Source of the DNA: Actinomycetota bacterium
Lineage (GTDB): Bacteria; Actinomycetota; Thermoleophilia; Solirubrobacterales; Solirubrobacteraceae
DNA: 64,000 bases
Direction of reading: 5' to 3'
Assembly: GCA_018268595.1 (NCBI GenBank)
Contig: JAFDWH010000013.1
Coordinates: 124,001-188,000, forward strand
In this document: positions 52,307 to 61,599 of the stretch, piece after piece
How the letters are laid out: the number at the start of each line of letters is the position of its first letter
How positions within the stretch are numbered: the first letter of the stretch is position 1
Position numbers and translations under genes: made by a program
Notes under the pieces: model-generated
What the model was told of the DNA's origin: nothing
The model's input: only the letters and a program-made list of their open reading frames with translations
Databases searched by the model: none

Positions 52307-53737
52307 TCAGCCGCGGACGGGCTCGATCCGCAGGCGGCGGTCGCTGCCGTCGACCGTCGTGCCGTCGACCGCCTCGACGACCCGCGCGGCGTCGTCGGCG
52401 GGCACGTCGAGGAACGAGAAGCGGTCGAGCATGCGCACGTTGCGGATCGCCTCGCCGTCGAGACCGGTGGCTGCCGTGATCGCGTGGATCACGTCCTTCG
52501 GCTCGAGCCCGTCGGCGCGACCGCCGGCCAGCACGAGCCGCGTGCGCGCCCCGTCGTCGCCGTTGACCGACGCGTGCGGCTTCGAGTGGCGGCGCGGCTT
52601 CGCCTCGACCTTCAGCGGCGCGACCTTCGCGCCCGCCGTCCACGGCGCCATCGGCGTGCTGGTGTGACGCTCGATCGCCTCGACGTCGCGCTTCTGGCGC
52701 GGCTCGAAGAACGTGATCGCGCGGCCCGAGCGGCCGATGCGGCCGGTGCGGCCGATGCGGTGGACGTACACGTCCGGCGAGGTCGGCACGTCGAAGTTGA
52801 TCACGTGCGTGACCGAGGAGATGTCGAGCCCGCGCGCGGCCACGTCGGTCGCGACGAGGATCGGCAGGCGCCCGCTCTTGAACGCGAGCATCACGCCGTC
52901 GCGCGAGCCCTGCGACATGTCGCCGTGCAGCGCCTTCACGTTCATGCCGCGGTCGCGCAGGCGCTTGAACAGCTGGTCGCAGCGGATCTTCGTGCGCACG
53001 AACACGATCGCCTGGTCGGGCCGCTCGGCCTCCAGCACGCGCACGAGCGCGTCGTCCTTCTCGCGCGTCGTCGTCTCGAGCGAGAACTGCTCGACCGTGT
53101 CGACGGTCAGGGTCGCGGCTCTGACCTTCACGAGCACCGGGTCGTACAGGTACTGCTCGGCGAGGCGGCGGATCTCCGGCGGCATCGTCGCGCTGAACAG
53201 CGCGGTCTGCCGCGAGCCCGGCGTCAGCGCCATGATCTTCTCGACGTCCTCGAGGAAGCCGAGGTCGAGCATCTCGTCGGCCTCGTCGAGCACGACGAAG
53301 CGGCAGTCGTGCAGCACGAGCGAGTGGCGCGAGATGAGGTCCTTCACGCGTCCGACCGTCCCCACCACGATGTGCCCGCCGGCGCGCAGCTGCGCCTGCT
53401 GCGAGCGGATCGGCGCGCCGCCGAAGACGGCCACCACGTCCACGCCCTTGCGCGCGCCGTACGCGCGCAGCGCCTGCGTGACCTGGATGCACAGCTCGCG
53501 CGTCGGCGTCAGCACGAGCCCCTGCACCTCGTGCACCGAGGGGTCGACGTACTCGATCAGCGGCAGGCCGAACGCGGCCGTCTTGCCGGAGCCGGTCTGC
53601 GCCTGGCCGATCACGTCGGCGCCGGTCAGCAGCGGCGGGATCCCCTGCTCCTGGATCGGGCTGGGCGATTCGTAGCCGACGTCGTGGAGCGCGTCGAGGA
53701 GGGAGTCGGACAGGCCGAGGTCGGCGAACGTGGTCAC
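52307..53737 (-). CDS. deaD: DEAD-box RNA helicase with DbpA-type RNA-binding domain
   Basis: 476 aa. Helicase core with FADLGLSDSLLDAL, Q motif, AQTGSGKTAAFGLPL near residue 47, VVLDEADEMLDLGF near 150, SATMPPEI, and HRIGRTGRIGRSGRAI near 325. After a basic linker, residues ~400-476 match the DbpA/CsdA RNA-binding fold (RLVLAGGRADGLEPKDVIHAI, DRFSFLDVP). It likely acts in ribosome assembly and RNA decay, often cold-induced. Start GTG 53737 is backed by a TAGTCT box 8 nt upstream. Confidence 0.94.
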   Translation of the reverse strand: MTTFADLGLSDSLLDALHDVGYESPSPIQEQGIPPLLTGADVIGQAQTGSGKTAAFGLPLIEYVDPSVHEVQGLVLTPTRELCIQVTQALRAYGARKGVDVVAVFGGAPIRSQQAQLRAGGHIVVGTVGRVKDLISRHSLVLHDCRFVVLDEADEMLDLGFLEDVEKIMALTPGSRQTALFSATMPPEIRRLAEQYLYDPVLVKVRAATLTVDTVEQFSLETTTREKDDALVRVLEAERPDQAIVFVRTKIRCDQLFKRLRDRGMNVKALHGDMSQGSRDGVMLAFKSGRLPILVATDVAARGLDISSVTHVINFDVPTSPDVYVHRIGRTGRIGRSGRAITFFEPRQKRDVEAIERHTSTPMAPWTAGAKVAPLKVEAKPRRHSKPHASVNGDDGARTRLVLAGGRADGLEPKDVIHAITAATGLDGEAIRNVRMLDRFSFLDVPADDAARVVEAVDGTTVDGSDRRLRIEPVRG

Positions 53738-53745
53738 GGCGCCTG

Positions 53746-53751
53746 AGACTA
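53746..53751 (-). promoter_or_regulatory. -10-like TAGTCT of deaD, overlapping the GntR stop
   Basis: TAGTCT on the minus strand; its TAG is the stop codon of the FadR-type regulator. It ends 8 nt before GTG 53737. Confidence 0.45.
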
Positions 53752-54540
53752 GTGAGAAGCGCGCCGCGAGGTCGCGCGCTCTGCGAGCGGCTGGAGGAAG
53801 TCCGGCACCGGGCGTACGAGCGCGCGGTCGGTGGCGCGTTCCCAGGCTTGCTCCATCGCGGCGAGGTGCTCGTCCATGACGGCCTCGATGCGCTCGTGGT
53901 CGGCGGAGCGGATCGCGGCGAGCGTGCGCTCGTGGACGTCGATGACCCACGGCGCGACGGGCGGCTCGTGCATCGCGAGGTCGCGCGCGATCTCGAGGCG
54001 GCGCAGCAGCGTCCGCATGAGCGAGACGATCGTGGTGTTGCCGGTCGCGCGCGCGATGCGGACGTGGAACTGCGTGTCGAGCTGGAGGAAGCGGTCCTCG
54101 TGCTGGAGCACGTCGCCCTCGGCGAGCAGCGCGCGCTGGGCGTCGATCGTGCGCTGGAGCGCGGCGAAGTCGTCCTCGCGCGCGTTGACGGCGGCCAACT
54201 GGGCGACGCGCGGCTCGATCATGCGGCGCGCCTCGAGCACGCCGGCGACCTCGCCGAGGCGCAGGTCGGACTTCGAGCGCAGCAGCTCGAACGGGACGTA
54301 GTCGGAGGCGACGAAGATCCCGCCGGCCGAGCCGGGGCGCACCGTCACGACGCCGGCGTCGGCGAGCACGCGCACCGCCTCGCGCAGCGTCGGGCGGCTG
54401 ATCTGCATCGCGGCCGCCAGCTCGCGCTCGGAGGGAAGGCGGTCGCCGGCGCCGAGGTCGCCGTGGCGGATGCGCTCGGCGATCTGCTCGACCGCGCCCT
54501 CGAACGTGCGCCGCGGGCCGACCGGCAGGAAGGGCTCCAT
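53749..54540 (-). CDS. GntR-family regulator, FadR subfamily
   Basis: 263 aa. The N-terminal winged HTH spans residues ~14-80: IAERIRHGDLGAGDRLPSERELAAAMQISRPTLREAVRVLADAG. An all-helical FCD ligand domain (residues ~95-240) carries metal-type His residues (DTQFHVRIA, DVHERTL, EHLAAME). It is divergent from the indolepyruvate oxidoreductase gene with only 49 nt between starts, so it likely controls that operon, with a 2-oxo acid, acyl-CoA or amino acid as effector. A TAGGTT box ends 6 nt before its ATG. Confidence 0.9.
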   Translation of the reverse strand: MEPFLPVGPRRTFEGAVEQIAERIRHGDLGAGDRLPSERELAAAMQISRPTLREAVRVLADAGVVTVRPGSAGGIFVASDYVPFELLRSKSDLRLGEVAGVLEARRMIEPRVAQLAAVNAREDDFAALQRTIDAQRALLAEGDVLQHEDRFLQLDTQFHVRIARATGNTTIVSLMRTLLRRLEIARDLAMHEPPVAPWVIDVHERTLAAIRSADHERIEAVMDEHLAAMEQAWERATDRALVRPVPDFLQPLAERATSRRASH

Positions 54541-54589
54541 GCGGACAACCTATCGTTTCAGGCGACCGATCAAGGTCTAAAATTGAACC
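54541..54589. promoter_or_regulatory. divergent promoter/operator between regulator and oxidoreductase genes
   Basis: Minus-strand TAGGTT (54547-54552) ends 6 nt before the regulator ATG; plus-strand TAAAAT (54578-54583) ends 6 nt before ATG 54590. Between and over them lie GACC-GATCAA-GGTC (54564-54577) and a partly symmetric GGT...ACC around TAAAAT, as expected for a GntR-type operator. The symmetry is modest. Confidence 0.5.
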
Positions 54590-57500
54590 ATGCTTGGTCA
54601 GAGCATCGTGGAGGAGGCTCGGACCGACTCCGACCGGCGCGACGGGCCCCTCCGCCCGCCGCGGCCCCGCCGTCCCGCGCTCTCCGACCGCTACGAGCTG
54701 GACGAGGGACGCGTGCTGATGACCGGCATCCAGGCGCTCGTGCGCGTGCTGCTCGACCAGCACCGCGCCGACGCGCGCGTTGGCCTGCGCACCGCGACGC
54801 TCGTGTCGGGCTACCCGGGCTCGCCGCTCGCCGGCTTCGACCGCGAGGCCGCCGGCCTCGGCCCGCTCGCCACGCAGCACGACGTCGTCCTGCGCCCGGC
54901 CGTCAACGAGGAGCTGGGCGCGACCGCCGTGTGGGGGTCGCAGCTCGCCGGCACGCTCCCCCGCCCCCGCTTCGACGGCGTGGTCGGCGTGTGGTTCGGC
55001 AAGGCGCCGGGCGTCGACCGCGCCGCCGACGCGATCCGGCACGGCAACTTCGTGGGGACCGACCCGCGCGGCGGCGTGCTTGCGCTGTGTGGCGATGACC
55101 CGGCCGCCAAGTCCTCGACGTTGCCGAGCGCCTCCGAGCAGTTGCTGGCCGCGCTGCGCGTGCCGGTCTTCGCGCCCGGCAGCGTGCAGGAGGCCCTCGA
55201 CCTCGGCCGCCATGCGATCGCCTGCTCGCGCGCGTCCGGCCTGTGGTCGGCGCTGAAGGTCGTCACGAACGTCGCCGACGCGGCCGGCACGGTCGAGGTC
55301 GGGCTCGACCGCGTGCAGCCGCAGACGCCGCTGCTGGAGTGGGAAGGCGCGCCGTACGTGCACCGACCGAGCGCCCACCTGCTGGCGCCGCCGTCGCTGG
55401 AGATGGAGCGGACGCTGGTGGAGGTCCGGCTGGAGCTGGCGAAGCGCTACGCCGCCCTTAACGGGTTGAACCGGGTCGTGCTCGACGCGCCCGGCGCGCG
55501 GATTGGGATCGTCGCCGCCGGCGCGACTGCGCACGACGTCCGCCGCGCACTTGCGGACCTCGGCCTCGGCGACGACACGCCCGTGCGGATGCTGCAGCTC
55601 GGCCTGCTGTTCCCGCTCGACGAGCAGGCCGTGCGCGACTTCGCGCACGGCCTCGACGAGCTGCTCGTGATCGAGGAGAAGGGCCCGTTCCTCGAGCGGC
55701 TCGTGAAGGACGCGCTCTACGACGCGCCGGCGTCCGCGCGGCCGCGCGTGCTGGGCCGGCGCGACGAGCACGGCGCGCCGCTCGTGCCGGCGCACGGCGC
55801 GCTCGACGCCGATGCGATCGCACGGGTGCTCGGCGCCCGGCTGCTCGCGCGCGAGGAGTTGCCGAGCGTGCGCGCGCGCCTGGAGCGGCTCGACGCGGTG
55901 GCGGCGCGGCCGGCCGCCACGCTGGGCGCCGCGCGCACGCCGTACTTCTGCTCCGGCTGCCCGCACAACAGCTCGCTGGCGGCGGACGACGACACGCTCG
56001 TCGGCGCCGGCATCGGCTGTCACACGATGGTGCTGCTGGCGCCGCAACACCACGGCGACGTCCGCGGCATCACGCAGATGGGCGGCGAGGGCGCGCAGTG
56101 GATCGGCGCCGCGCCGTTCGTCGAGGTGCCGCACTTCGCGCAGAACCTCGGCGACGGCACCTTCCACCACTCCGGCTCGCTCGCGATCCGTGCGGCCGTC
56201 GCGGCGAGACTCGACGTCACCTACAAGCTGCTGTTCAACGGCACCGTCGCGATGACCGGCGGGCAGGGCGTGCCGGGCGGGATGGACGTGCCCGCGCTCG
56301 CGCGCAGCCTGGCGGCCGAGGGCGTCAGCCGGATCGTCGTCACGACCGACGACCCCTCCCGCTACGACGGCGTCGCGCTGCCGCCCGGCGTCGAGCTGCG
56401 CGATCGCTCCGAGCTGCTGCGCGTCCAGCGCGAGCTGGCGCACGTGCCCGGCGTGACGGTGCTGCTGCACGACCAGGCCTGCGCGGCCGAGCTGCGCCGC
56501 GCGCGCAAGCGCGGCGCGGCGCCGGAGCCCGCGCGGCGCGTGCTGATCAACGAGCGCGTGTGCGAGGGCTGCGGGGACTGCGGCGAGCGGTCCGGCTGCC
56601 TCTCCGTCGAGCCGGTCGAGACCGAGTACGGCCGCAAGACGCGCATCAACCAGTCCTCCTGCAACAAGGACTACTCCTGCCTGGAGGGCGACTGCCCCTC
56701 GTTCCTCACCGTGATCCCGCCGGCGCGCGACGCCACGGCCCCGCGCCTGCCGCAGGTCTCGCTGCCCGAGCCGTGCCCCAGCGACGCCGACGACGTGCGC
56801 GTGCGCCTCGTCGGGATCGGCGGCACCGGCGTCGTGACGGTCAGCCAGACGCTCGGGATGGCGGCGCTGCTCGACGGCCTGTACGCGAGCGGCCTCGACC
56901 AGACCGGGCTCTCGCAGAAGGCCGGTCCGGTCGTCTCCGACCTGCGCCTCACGCGCACGCCGCGCGACGAGGGGGTCACGGTGCCGAGCGCCGCCGCCGA
57001 CGTGCTGCTCGGCCTCGACCTGCTCGGCGCCGCCGGCGCGGCCAGCCTGCGCGTCGCCGACCCGCAGAGCACGGTCGCGGTCGTCTCGGAGAGCCGCGCG
57101 CCGACCGGTCGCCAGGCGATCGACGTGCACGCGCCCGCGCTCGACGCCGGCGCCGCGCGCGCTGCGATCGAGGCGGCGACGCGCGCCGACGCCGACGTCT
57201 GGCTCGACGCACGGCGGATCGCCGAGACGCTCGTCGGCGACGCGCTGCACGCCAACGTGGTCGTGCTCGGCGCAGCGCTGCAACGCGAGCTGCTGCCGGT
57301 CTCGCGCGCGGCGCTGGAGGAGGCGTTCCACCTCAACGGCGTCGCCGCCGAGCGCAACCTCGCCGCGCTCGCATGGGGCCGCGCGTGGGTCGCCGACCGC
57401 GACCGCGTGCGCGCCGCGCTCGGCGACGGCCGCGACGACGACGCGCCCGCCCCGCTCTCCCCGCGCCCACGGCGGCTCGTCGAGCGCGCCGCGCCGGAGG

Positions 57501-58123
57501 AGGACGGCGAGCTGCGCCGGCTGCTCGAAGTGCGCGTCCCCGACCTGATCGGCTGGGGCGGCATGCGGCCGGCGACCCGCTACGCCGAGACGATCGCGCA
57601 CGTGCGCGCTGTCGAGGCCGAGCGTATGCCCGGCAGCAGCGCGCTCGCCGAGGGCGTCGCGCGCGGGCTGCACAAGCTGATCGCGTACAAGGACGAGTAC
57701 GAGGTCGCGCGCCTGCACCTCGAAGGGCTCGCCGCGCTGCCGGCGGGCGCCGAGGTGCGCTTCTTGCTGCACCCACCGCTGCTGCGCGCGCTCGGCCTCA
57801 GACGCAAGCTGTCGCTCGGCCGCTGGTTCGTCCCGGCCTTCCGGCTGCTGCGGCGCGGTCGCGTGCTGCGCGGCACGCCGCTCGACCCGTTCGGCGCGAC
57901 GCGCGTGCGGCGCGTCGAGCGCGCGCTGCCGGGCGAGTACCTGGAGCTGGTCGAGCTGGCGCTCGAGCGGCTGACCCCTACGACGCTGCCGCTCGCGCTG
58001 GAGATCGCGGCGCTGCCCGAGCTGGTGCGCGGCTACGAGCAGATCAAGCTCGCGGGCGTCGAGCGCTTCCGCACGCGCGGCGCGGAGCTGCGCGAGCGAC
58101 TGGAGAAGGAGGAGTCCCGATGA
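54590..58123 (+). CDS. indolepyruvate ferredoxin oxidoreductase, fused alpha/gamma-beta type
   Basis: 1177 aa. Oxidises aryl- or branched-chain 2-oxo acids to acyl-CoA with thiamine diphosphate and reduces ferredoxin. Order: TPP/pyruvate-like domains (SGYPGSPLAGFD near residue 70), the TPP-binding part (YFCSGCPHNSS, GIGCHTM near 480, FNGTVAMTGGQGVPGG), the ferredoxin-like insert CEGCGDCGERSGCLS near 658 with further Cys to 702, then the beta-type domain (GIGGTGVVTVSQTLGMAA near 743). The C-terminus has a DUF6537-like part. ATG 54590 is leaderless-type. Its stop overlaps the next gene (ATGA). Confidence 0.93.
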   Translation: MLGQSIVEEARTDSDRRDGPLRPPRPRRPALSDRYELDEGRVLMTGIQALVRVLLDQHRADARVGLRTATLVSGYPGSPLAGFDREAAGLGPLATQHDVVLRPAVNEELGATAVWGSQLAGTLPRPRFDGVVGVWFGKAPGVDRAADAIRHGNFVGTDPRGGVLALCGDDPAAKSSTLPSASEQLLAALRVPVFAPGSVQEALDLGRHAIACSRASGLWSALKVVTNVADAAGTVEVGLDRVQPQTPLLEWEGAPYVHRPSAHLLAPPSLEMERTLVEVRLELAKRYAALNGLNRVVLDAPGARIGIVAAGATAHDVRRALADLGLGDDTPVRMLQLGLLFPLDEQAVRDFAHGLDELLVIEEKGPFLERLVKDALYDAPASARPRVLGRRDEHGAPLVPAHGALDADAIARVLGARLLAREELPSVRARLERLDAVAARPAATLGAARTPYFCSGCPHNSSLAADDDTLVGAGIGCHTMVLLAPQHHGDVRGITQMGGEGAQWIGAAPFVEVPHFAQNLGDGTFHHSGSLAIRAAVAARLDVTYKLLFNGTVAMTGGQGVPGGMDVPALARSLAAEGVSRIVVTTDDPSRYDGVALPPGVELRDRSELLRVQRELAHVPGVTVLLHDQACAAELRRARKRGAAPEPARRVLINERVCEGCGDCGERSGCLSVEPVETEYGRKTRINQSSCNKDYSCLEGDCPSFLTVIPPARDATAPRLPQVSLPEPCPSDADDVRVRLVGIGGTGVVTVSQTLGMAALLDGLYASGLDQTGLSQKAGPVVSDLRLTRTPRDEGVTVPSAAADVLLGLDLLGAAGAASLRVADPQSTVAVVSESRAPTGRQAIDVHAPALDAGAARAAIEAATRADADVWLDARRIAETLVGDALHANVVVLGAALQRELLPVSRAALEEAFHLNGVAAERNLAALAWGRAWVADRDRVRAALGDGRDDDAPAPLSPRPRRLVERAAPEEDGELRRLLEVRVPDLIGWGGMRPATRYAETIAHVRAVEAERMPGSSALAEGVARGLHKLIAYKDEYEVARLHLEGLAALPAGAEVRFLLHPPLLRALGLRRKLSLGRWFVPAFRLLRRGRVLRGTPLDPFGATRVRRVERALPGEYLELVELALERLTPTTLPLALEIAALPELVRGYEQIKLAGVERFRTRGAELRERLEKEESR

Positions 58124-59232
58124 CCGAGGACGTCAGCGAGGCGCTGGAGCAGTCCCTGTCCTGGCGACACGAGCGCGTCGAGCTGGTGCACGACGCCGAC
58201 AGCGGCCTGCAGGCCGCGATCGCGATCCACTCGACCATGCTGGGGCCCGCGCTCGGCGGGCTGCGCGTGCGCCGCTATCCCGGCGGCCTGCCGGAGGCGC
58301 TCGACGACGCGCTGCGGCTCTCGCGCGCGATGACGCTGAAGGCGTCCGCGGCCGGCCTCGACCTCGGCGGCGGCAAGGCGGTCGTGCTCGCCGACGACGC
58401 CTGGCGCGACCCCGCCCGGCGGGCGGCGCGGCTGAGGGCGTTCGCGCGCGAGGTCGAGCGGCTCGGCGGCGCCTACGTCACGGCCGAGGACATCGGCACC
58501 TCCACGGCGGACATGGACCTGCTCGCCGAGCACACGCACCACGTCGTCGGGACGACGCGCAGCGCCGGGCTCGGCGATCCGTCTCCCTCGACCGCACGCA
58601 CGGTGCTGGGCGCCATGGCGGTGGCGCTCGACGTGCTCGACGGCGACGACGCGCTCGCCGGCCGGGCGGTCGGCGTGATCGGCCTCGGCAAGGTCGGCGG
58701 CCGGCTCGCCGAGCTGCTCGTGCAGGCGGGCGCGCACGTCGTCGGCGCGGACCCCGACGCGGCCGCCTGCCGGCGCGCGGGCGCGCTCGGGGTCGAGATC
58801 GAGCGCAGCGCGGCGGCGCTGCTGGCGCGCCCGCTCGACGTGCTGGCCCCGTGCGCGATCGGCGGGATGATCGACGCGGCGACGGCCGCGACCGTCGGCT
58901 GTCGCGTCGTGTGTGGCTCGGCCAACAACGCGCTGACGGGCGAGGGCGCGGCGGCGCGGCTCGCGCGGCGCGGCGTGCTGTACGTGCCCGACTTCCTCGC
59001 CAACTGCGGCGGGCTGATCCAGGCCGACTGCGAGCGCCGCCGCGAGGCGGACGCGGCGCAGCTCGAGCAGGCGCTCGCGGCCGCGCGGGCGCGCACGCGC
59101 GCGGTGCTGCTGGAGGCGCGCGAGCGCAGGTGCCTGCCGAGCGCGGTCGCCGAGGAGCACGCGTGGAGCCGCATCCGCGCGGCGGCGCGCCGGCGGCGCG
59201 AGGGACCACGGGCGGCGGCAGCCGCCGCCTGA
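58120..59232 (+). CDS. Glu/Leu/Phe/Val dehydrogenase (leucine dehydrogenase-type)
   Basis: 370 aa. NAD-dependent amino-acid dehydrogenase of the leucine/valine/phenylalanine group. GPALGGLRVRRYPGG is near residue 42, the substrate lysine in MTLKASAAGLDLGGGKAVV lies near 70, and TAEDIGTSTADM precedes the Rossmann loop GVIGLGKVGGRLA near 184. ANNALTGEG and LYVPDFLANCGGLI complete the match. AAGGAGG precedes ATG 58120. Coupled to the ferredoxin oxidoreductase, it can convert amino acids to 2-oxo acids for that enzyme. Confidence 0.93.
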   Translation: MTEDVSEALEQSLSWRHERVELVHDADSGLQAAIAIHSTMLGPALGGLRVRRYPGGLPEALDDALRLSRAMTLKASAAGLDLGGGKAVVLADDAWRDPARRAARLRAFAREVERLGGAYVTAEDIGTSTADMDLLAEHTHHVVGTTRSAGLGDPSPSTARTVLGAMAVALDVLDGDDALAGRAVGVIGLGKVGGRLAELLVQAGAHVVGADPDAAACRRAGALGVEIERSAAALLARPLDVLAPCAIGGMIDAATAATVGCRVVCGSANNALTGEGAAARLARRGVLYVPDFLANCGGLIQADCERRREADAAQLEQALAAARARTRAVLLEARERRCLPSAVAEEHAWSRIRAAARRRREGPRAAAAAA

Positions 59233-59239
59233 GCGCCCG

Positions 59240-60193
59240 CTACGCCTGCGGGTCGAGCAGCAGCTTGCCGGTCGTGCGCCGCTCGGCCAGGTCGACCTGG
59301 GCGCGCGCGGCCTCGCTCAGCGGATAGGTCGCGCCGACGACGACCTTCAGCTCCCCGCGCGCAGCGCGCGCGAACAGGTCGCTCAGCGCCTCCTCGACCA
59401 TGCCCGGCCGCTCGAGGCAGTGGTTGAACCAGAAGCCGACGACGGCGCGCGAGGTCTTCATCAGCTTGCCGCTGCGCACCTCGCGCTGCTCGCGCGAGGC
59501 GATCCCGTAGACGACGAGCCGCCCGAACGGCGCGAGCGCGTCGAACGAGGCGTCGAAGACCGGGCCGCCCGCCATCTCGAACACGACGTCGACCGGCTTC
59601 CCCCCGTTCGCCTCCAGCAGCCGCTCCGTCATCCCCTCCGGGTCGGCGTCGATCGCCGCGTCGGCGCCGAGCGAGCGCGCCAGCTCCCGCTTCTCCTCAG
59701 TCGAGGCGGTCGCGATCACGCGCCCGGCGCCGAGCGGCTTGCCGAGCTGCACCGTCAGCGAGCCGGTGCCGCCGGCGGCGCCGTGCACGACGACCGACTC
59801 GCCGGGGCGGAGCTGCGCGCTCGTCTTGTAGAGGTGCCAGGCGGTCAGGCCCTGGATCAGCAGCGCGAGCGCCGTGCCGTCGTCGACCTCGTCGGGGACC
59901 GGGAACACCAGCTCCGCGGGCGCCGTCGCGTACTCGGCGTAGCCGCCCTCCCCACACAGCGCGACCACGCGCTCACCGGTGTCGGCGCGCCGGCCGACGA
60001 CCTCGACGCCCGGCACGAACGGCAGCGTCTTCTTCGCGACGTAGTCGTTCGTGCGCTGGTGCGTGTCGGCGAAGTTGAGCCCGGCGCGGCTGACCTCGAC
60101 CAGCAGCTCGCCGGCGGCCGGCTGCGGCACCGGCAGCTCGACCAGCTCCAGCACCTCCGGTCCGCCGAACTCGCGTTGCTGGATCGCGCGCAT
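59240..60193 (-). CDS. zinc-type/quinone oxidoreductase (MDR superfamily)
   Basis: 317 aa. Medium-chain reductase without zinc ligands (QOR type). GLNFADTHQRTNDY is near residue 40, LPFVPGVEVVG near 57, the nucleotide loop VHGAAGGTGSLTVQLGKPLGAGRVI near 136, and a C-terminal TGKLLLDPQA. It reduces quinones or enones with NADPH; substrate unknown. A TACCCT box ends 9 nt before ATG 60193. It is convergent with the dehydrogenase gene (7 nt apart). Confidence 0.9.
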   Translation of the reverse strand: MRAIQQREFGGPEVLELVELPVPQPAAGELLVEVSRAGLNFADTHQRTNDYVAKKTLPFVPGVEVVGRRADTGERVVALCGEGGYAEYATAPAELVFPVPDEVDDGTALALLIQGLTAWHLYKTSAQLRPGESVVVHGAAGGTGSLTVQLGKPLGAGRVIATASTEEKRELARSLGADAAIDADPEGMTERLLEANGGKPVDVVFEMAGGPVFDASFDALAPFGRLVVYGIASREQREVRSGKLMKTSRAVVGFWFNHCLERPGMVEEALSDLFARAARGELKVVVGATYPLSEAARAQVDLAERRTTGKLLLDPQA

Positions 60194-60202
60194 GGGGCGC
60201 GC

Positions 60203-60208
60203 AGGGTA
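60203..60208 (-). promoter_or_regulatory. -10-like TACCCT
   Basis: TACCCT on the minus strand, 9 nt before ATG 60193. Confidence 0.5.
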
Positions 60209-60242
60209 CCCGTTGGCCCCGCGCGGCGCTGCCTGTCGCCGG

Positions 60243-60248
60243 TACGCT
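60243..60248 (+). promoter_or_regulatory. -10-like TACGCT of the PfkB gene
   Basis: TACGCT about 40 nt before ATG 60288. Unlike most genes here it would give a leader of about 33 nt with a weak GGAAAG site. Confidence 0.35.
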
Positions 60249-60287
60249 GTCGCGGTCCTGCACCCGACTGGAAAGACGCCCACCACG

Positions 60288-61223
60288 ATGTCGCTCACCG
60301 TCGTCGGCTCGATCGCGTTCGACGCCGTCTCCACGCCGTTCGGCAGCCGCGAGAAGATGCTCGGCGGCTCGGCGGTCCACTTCTCGCTCGCCTCGTCGTT
60401 CTTCACCGACGTGCGCGTCGTGGGCCCGGTCGGCGACGACTTCGGCGACGACGAGTACGGCGTCCTGCACGGGCGCAACGTCATCACCGACGACATCGAG
60501 CGCGTGCCCAACGGCGAGACGTTCTTCTGGCGCGGCCACTACGAGTACGACCTCAACACCGCGCACACCGACGACACGCGCCTGAACGTCTTCGGCGACT
60601 TCCGGCCGAAGCTGTCCGACGCCTCGCGCGACTGCGACGTGCTGTTCCTCGCGAACATCCAGCCGGACCTCCAGCGCGAGGTGCGCGAGCAGTGCGGGAA
60701 CGCCAAGTTCGTCGCGCTCGACTCGATGAACCTGTGGATCGAGACGGCGCGCGACTCGTTGCTGAAGACGATCGAGCAGGTCGACTGCGTGCTGCTCAAC
60801 GACGCCGAGATCCGCCAGCTCACGCGCAAGCCGAACCTCGTGCAGGCGGCGCGCGAGATCCGCGCGCTCGGCCCGAAGGTCGTCGTCGCCAAGCAGGGCG
60901 AGTACGGCGCCGCGCTGCTGACCGACGAGGGCTTCTTCGGGCTGCCCGCGTTCCCGCTCGAGACGGTGCTCGACCCGACCGGCGCGGGCGACTCGTTCGC
61001 CGGCGGCTTCGTCGGCTGCATCGCCGCACACGGCGGCGAGGACCTCTCGCACGAGACGCTGCGCCGCGCGATGGCGTACGGCACGGCGATCGCCTCCTAC
61101 AACGTCGAGGAGTTCGGGACCGAGCGCGTGCGGCGCCTGACGCGCAAGGAGATCGTCGCGCGCGTGGGCGAGCTGGCGCAGATCACGCAGTTCGCCGACG
61201 CGCCGCTCGCGCTGCGCGGGTAA
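60288..61223 (+). CDS. PfkB-family sugar/nucleoside kinase
   Basis: 311 aa. Ribokinase-like fold: N-terminal VVGSIAFDAVSTPFG, GGSAVHFSLASSFF near residue 25, and PfkB signature 2 DPTGAGDSFAGGFVG (catalytic Asp in GAGD) near residue 225. The VGPVGDDFG and KQGEYGAALL strands fit. It may phosphorylate a sugar or nucleoside such as adenosine; the substrate cannot be told from context. Confidence 0.92.
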   Translation: MSLTVVGSIAFDAVSTPFGSREKMLGGSAVHFSLASSFFTDVRVVGPVGDDFGDDEYGVLHGRNVITDDIERVPNGETFFWRGHYEYDLNTAHTDDTRLNVFGDFRPKLSDASRDCDVLFLANIQPDLQREVREQCGNAKFVALDSMNLWIETARDSLLKTIEQVDCVLLNDAEIRQLTRKPNLVQAAREIRALGPKVVVAKQGEYGAALLTDEGFFGLPAFPLETVLDPTGAGDSFAGGFVGCIAAHGGEDLSHETLRRAMAYGTAIASYNVEEFGTERVRRLTRKEIVARVGELAQITQFADAPLALRG

Positions 61224-61272
61224 GGCGCCTGACGCACCGCGACAAGGCGTGACAGCGGGGTCCGCGCGGGGG

Positions 61273-61278
61273 TACCAT
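61273..61278 (+). promoter_or_regulatory. -10-like TACCAT
   Basis: TACCAT ends 7 nt before ATG 61286; leaderless-type spacing. Confidence 0.5.
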
Positions 61279-61285
61279 CGCGCGG

Positions 61286-61549
61286 ATGGAGTGGACGGGC
61301 TTCCTGTTCCTCATGCTCGCGCTGAAGATCCCGCTCGGCGCGCTGCTGTACCTCGTCTGGTGGGCGATCAGACAGACGCCCGAGGACGAGCAGCTGCCGC
61401 AAGGCGGCGACGGCGGCTCGCGCGTGCGCGAGCCGCGCAGCCCGCGCTTCCCGCAGCATCCGCGGCGCGGCCCGCACGGCGACCCGGAGCCCGCCGCGCC
61501 GCCGCGCGTGCGCACGACGGCCGCCCGCGCGCGCACGCCGGAGCGGTGA
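61286..61549 (+). CDS. small membrane-anchored protein
   Basis: 87 aa. One N-terminal hydrophobic helix (FLFLMLALKIPLGALLYLVWWAI, residues ~6-28), then a hydrophilic Pro/Arg/Gly-rich tail without structure cues (HPRRGPHGDPEPAAPP). No family recognised. The TACCAT box and a clean ATG support it as a real gene. Confidence 0.65.
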   Translation: MEWTGFLFLMLALKIPLGALLYLVWWAIRQTPEDEQLPQGGDGGSRVREPRSPRFPQHPRRGPHGDPEPAAPPRVRTTAARARTPER

Positions 61550-61599
61550 CCCGTCGCGCCCGCTCCCACTCGCCGCGCCGCATGGCACACTTCGCGCCC

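Noticed and set aside
53738-57772. N-terminal extension of the deaD frame to over 1800 codons
   Set aside because: The added part is antisense to the regulator and ferredoxin oxidoreductase genes and has no helicase or other motif. The true start is GTG 53737.
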